A DNA stretch of 60,308 nt from Saccharopolyspora montiporae (GTDB taxonomy: Bacteria; Actinomycetota; Actinomycetes; Mycobacteriales; Pseudonocardiaceae), in the NCBI RefSeq assembly GCF_015209505.1, contig NZ_JADEYC010000042.1:1-60308 (forward strand), written 5' to 3'. The position numbers were made by a program, and so were the translations under genes. Below are positions 60,177 through 60,308 of this stretch, in pieces (the stretch's first letter is position 1; each line of letters starts with the position of its first letter). Below the pieces are notes generated by a model that saw only the letters and a list, made by a program, of their open reading frames with translations, did no database searches and was not told where the DNA came from.

Positions 60177-60308
60177 CCCCCAAGACTTTCACACCCGGCC
60201 CCGACCCGTCGCACCCGCAGCGCACCCGGCTGCTCCGGACGCGTGCGGCCCCGGCTCGGACCCCCGGCGGGACCGGCCCGCCCGGGGGTCAGGTCGCGTC
60301 GTCGCTGC

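Overview
The window is about 60 kb of very GC-rich DNA from an actinomycete. RbpA, HelY, a GPP34 protein, a TetR-regulated biotin operon and the frequent GTG/TTG starts suggest a Pseudonocardiaceae-like organism (for example Saccharopolyspora); the genus is inference. Most genes are ordinary chromosomal genes with clear ribosome binding sites. The interval from about 22.4 to 38.9 kb is an accessory region full of broken genes.

Layout. 1-9.9 kb: the start of an RHS-type protein cut by the left edge, a brnTA toxin-antitoxin remnant, a class V aminotransferase, a GNAT/GPP34 pair, a Tat-exported gamma-glutamyltransferase-like enzyme, a methyltransferase, a secreted lipase, a VOC protein and 6-phosphogluconate dehydrogenase. 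10-16.8 kb: catalase, then a tightly overlapping bioB-bioA-bioF-bioD operon, divergent from a TetR gene (BioQ type), with two tandem 13-bp palindromes between them. 16.9-22.3 kb: a NYN nuclease, a VOC protein, a poly-gamma-glutamate hydrolase-like secreted protein, an alpha/beta hydrolase and an alkyl sulfatase.

22.4-38.9 kb, the accessory region: an alcohol dehydrogenase tail; a beta-family (phage T4 beta-like) protein; a DUF6346-like membrane protein; an unrecognised gene divergent from a MarR-SDR operon with three 20-bp palindromes spaced exactly 33 bp apart; a frameshifted SDR; a TetR/MpaB-type oxygenase pair; a serine recombinase tail; an intact brnT-brnA pair with a palindromic operator; the fused ends of a collapsed type II Wadjet system (start of JetA joined to end of JetD); an IS5 remnant; a frameshifted hydrolase; a PucR-type regulator; an alcohol dehydrogenase flanked by two broken paralogous esterases; and an AbrB gene followed by a decayed tyrosine integrase. 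It ends at tRNA-Leu(GAG), whose 3' end faces the island, so a tRNA-integrated element that has since decayed is a reasonable reading.

39-60.3 kb: an M20 peptidase, a Xer-like recombinase, GlsB- and DedA-type membrane proteins, a two-domain VOC protein, a zinc-ribbon protein, RbpA, separate lnt and polyprenol-phosphate mannosyltransferase genes (fused as Ppm1 in Mycobacterium tuberculosis), an amidohydrolase, FxsA, an SGNH esterase, an Lrp regulator joined to an Xaa-Pro peptidase, a 5'-3' exonuclease, a metallo-beta-lactamase-fold hydrolase, an Eis-like acetyltransferase, a DUF4333 protein and the helicase HelY.

All assignments come from reading the sequence and from memory of protein families; no database search was run.
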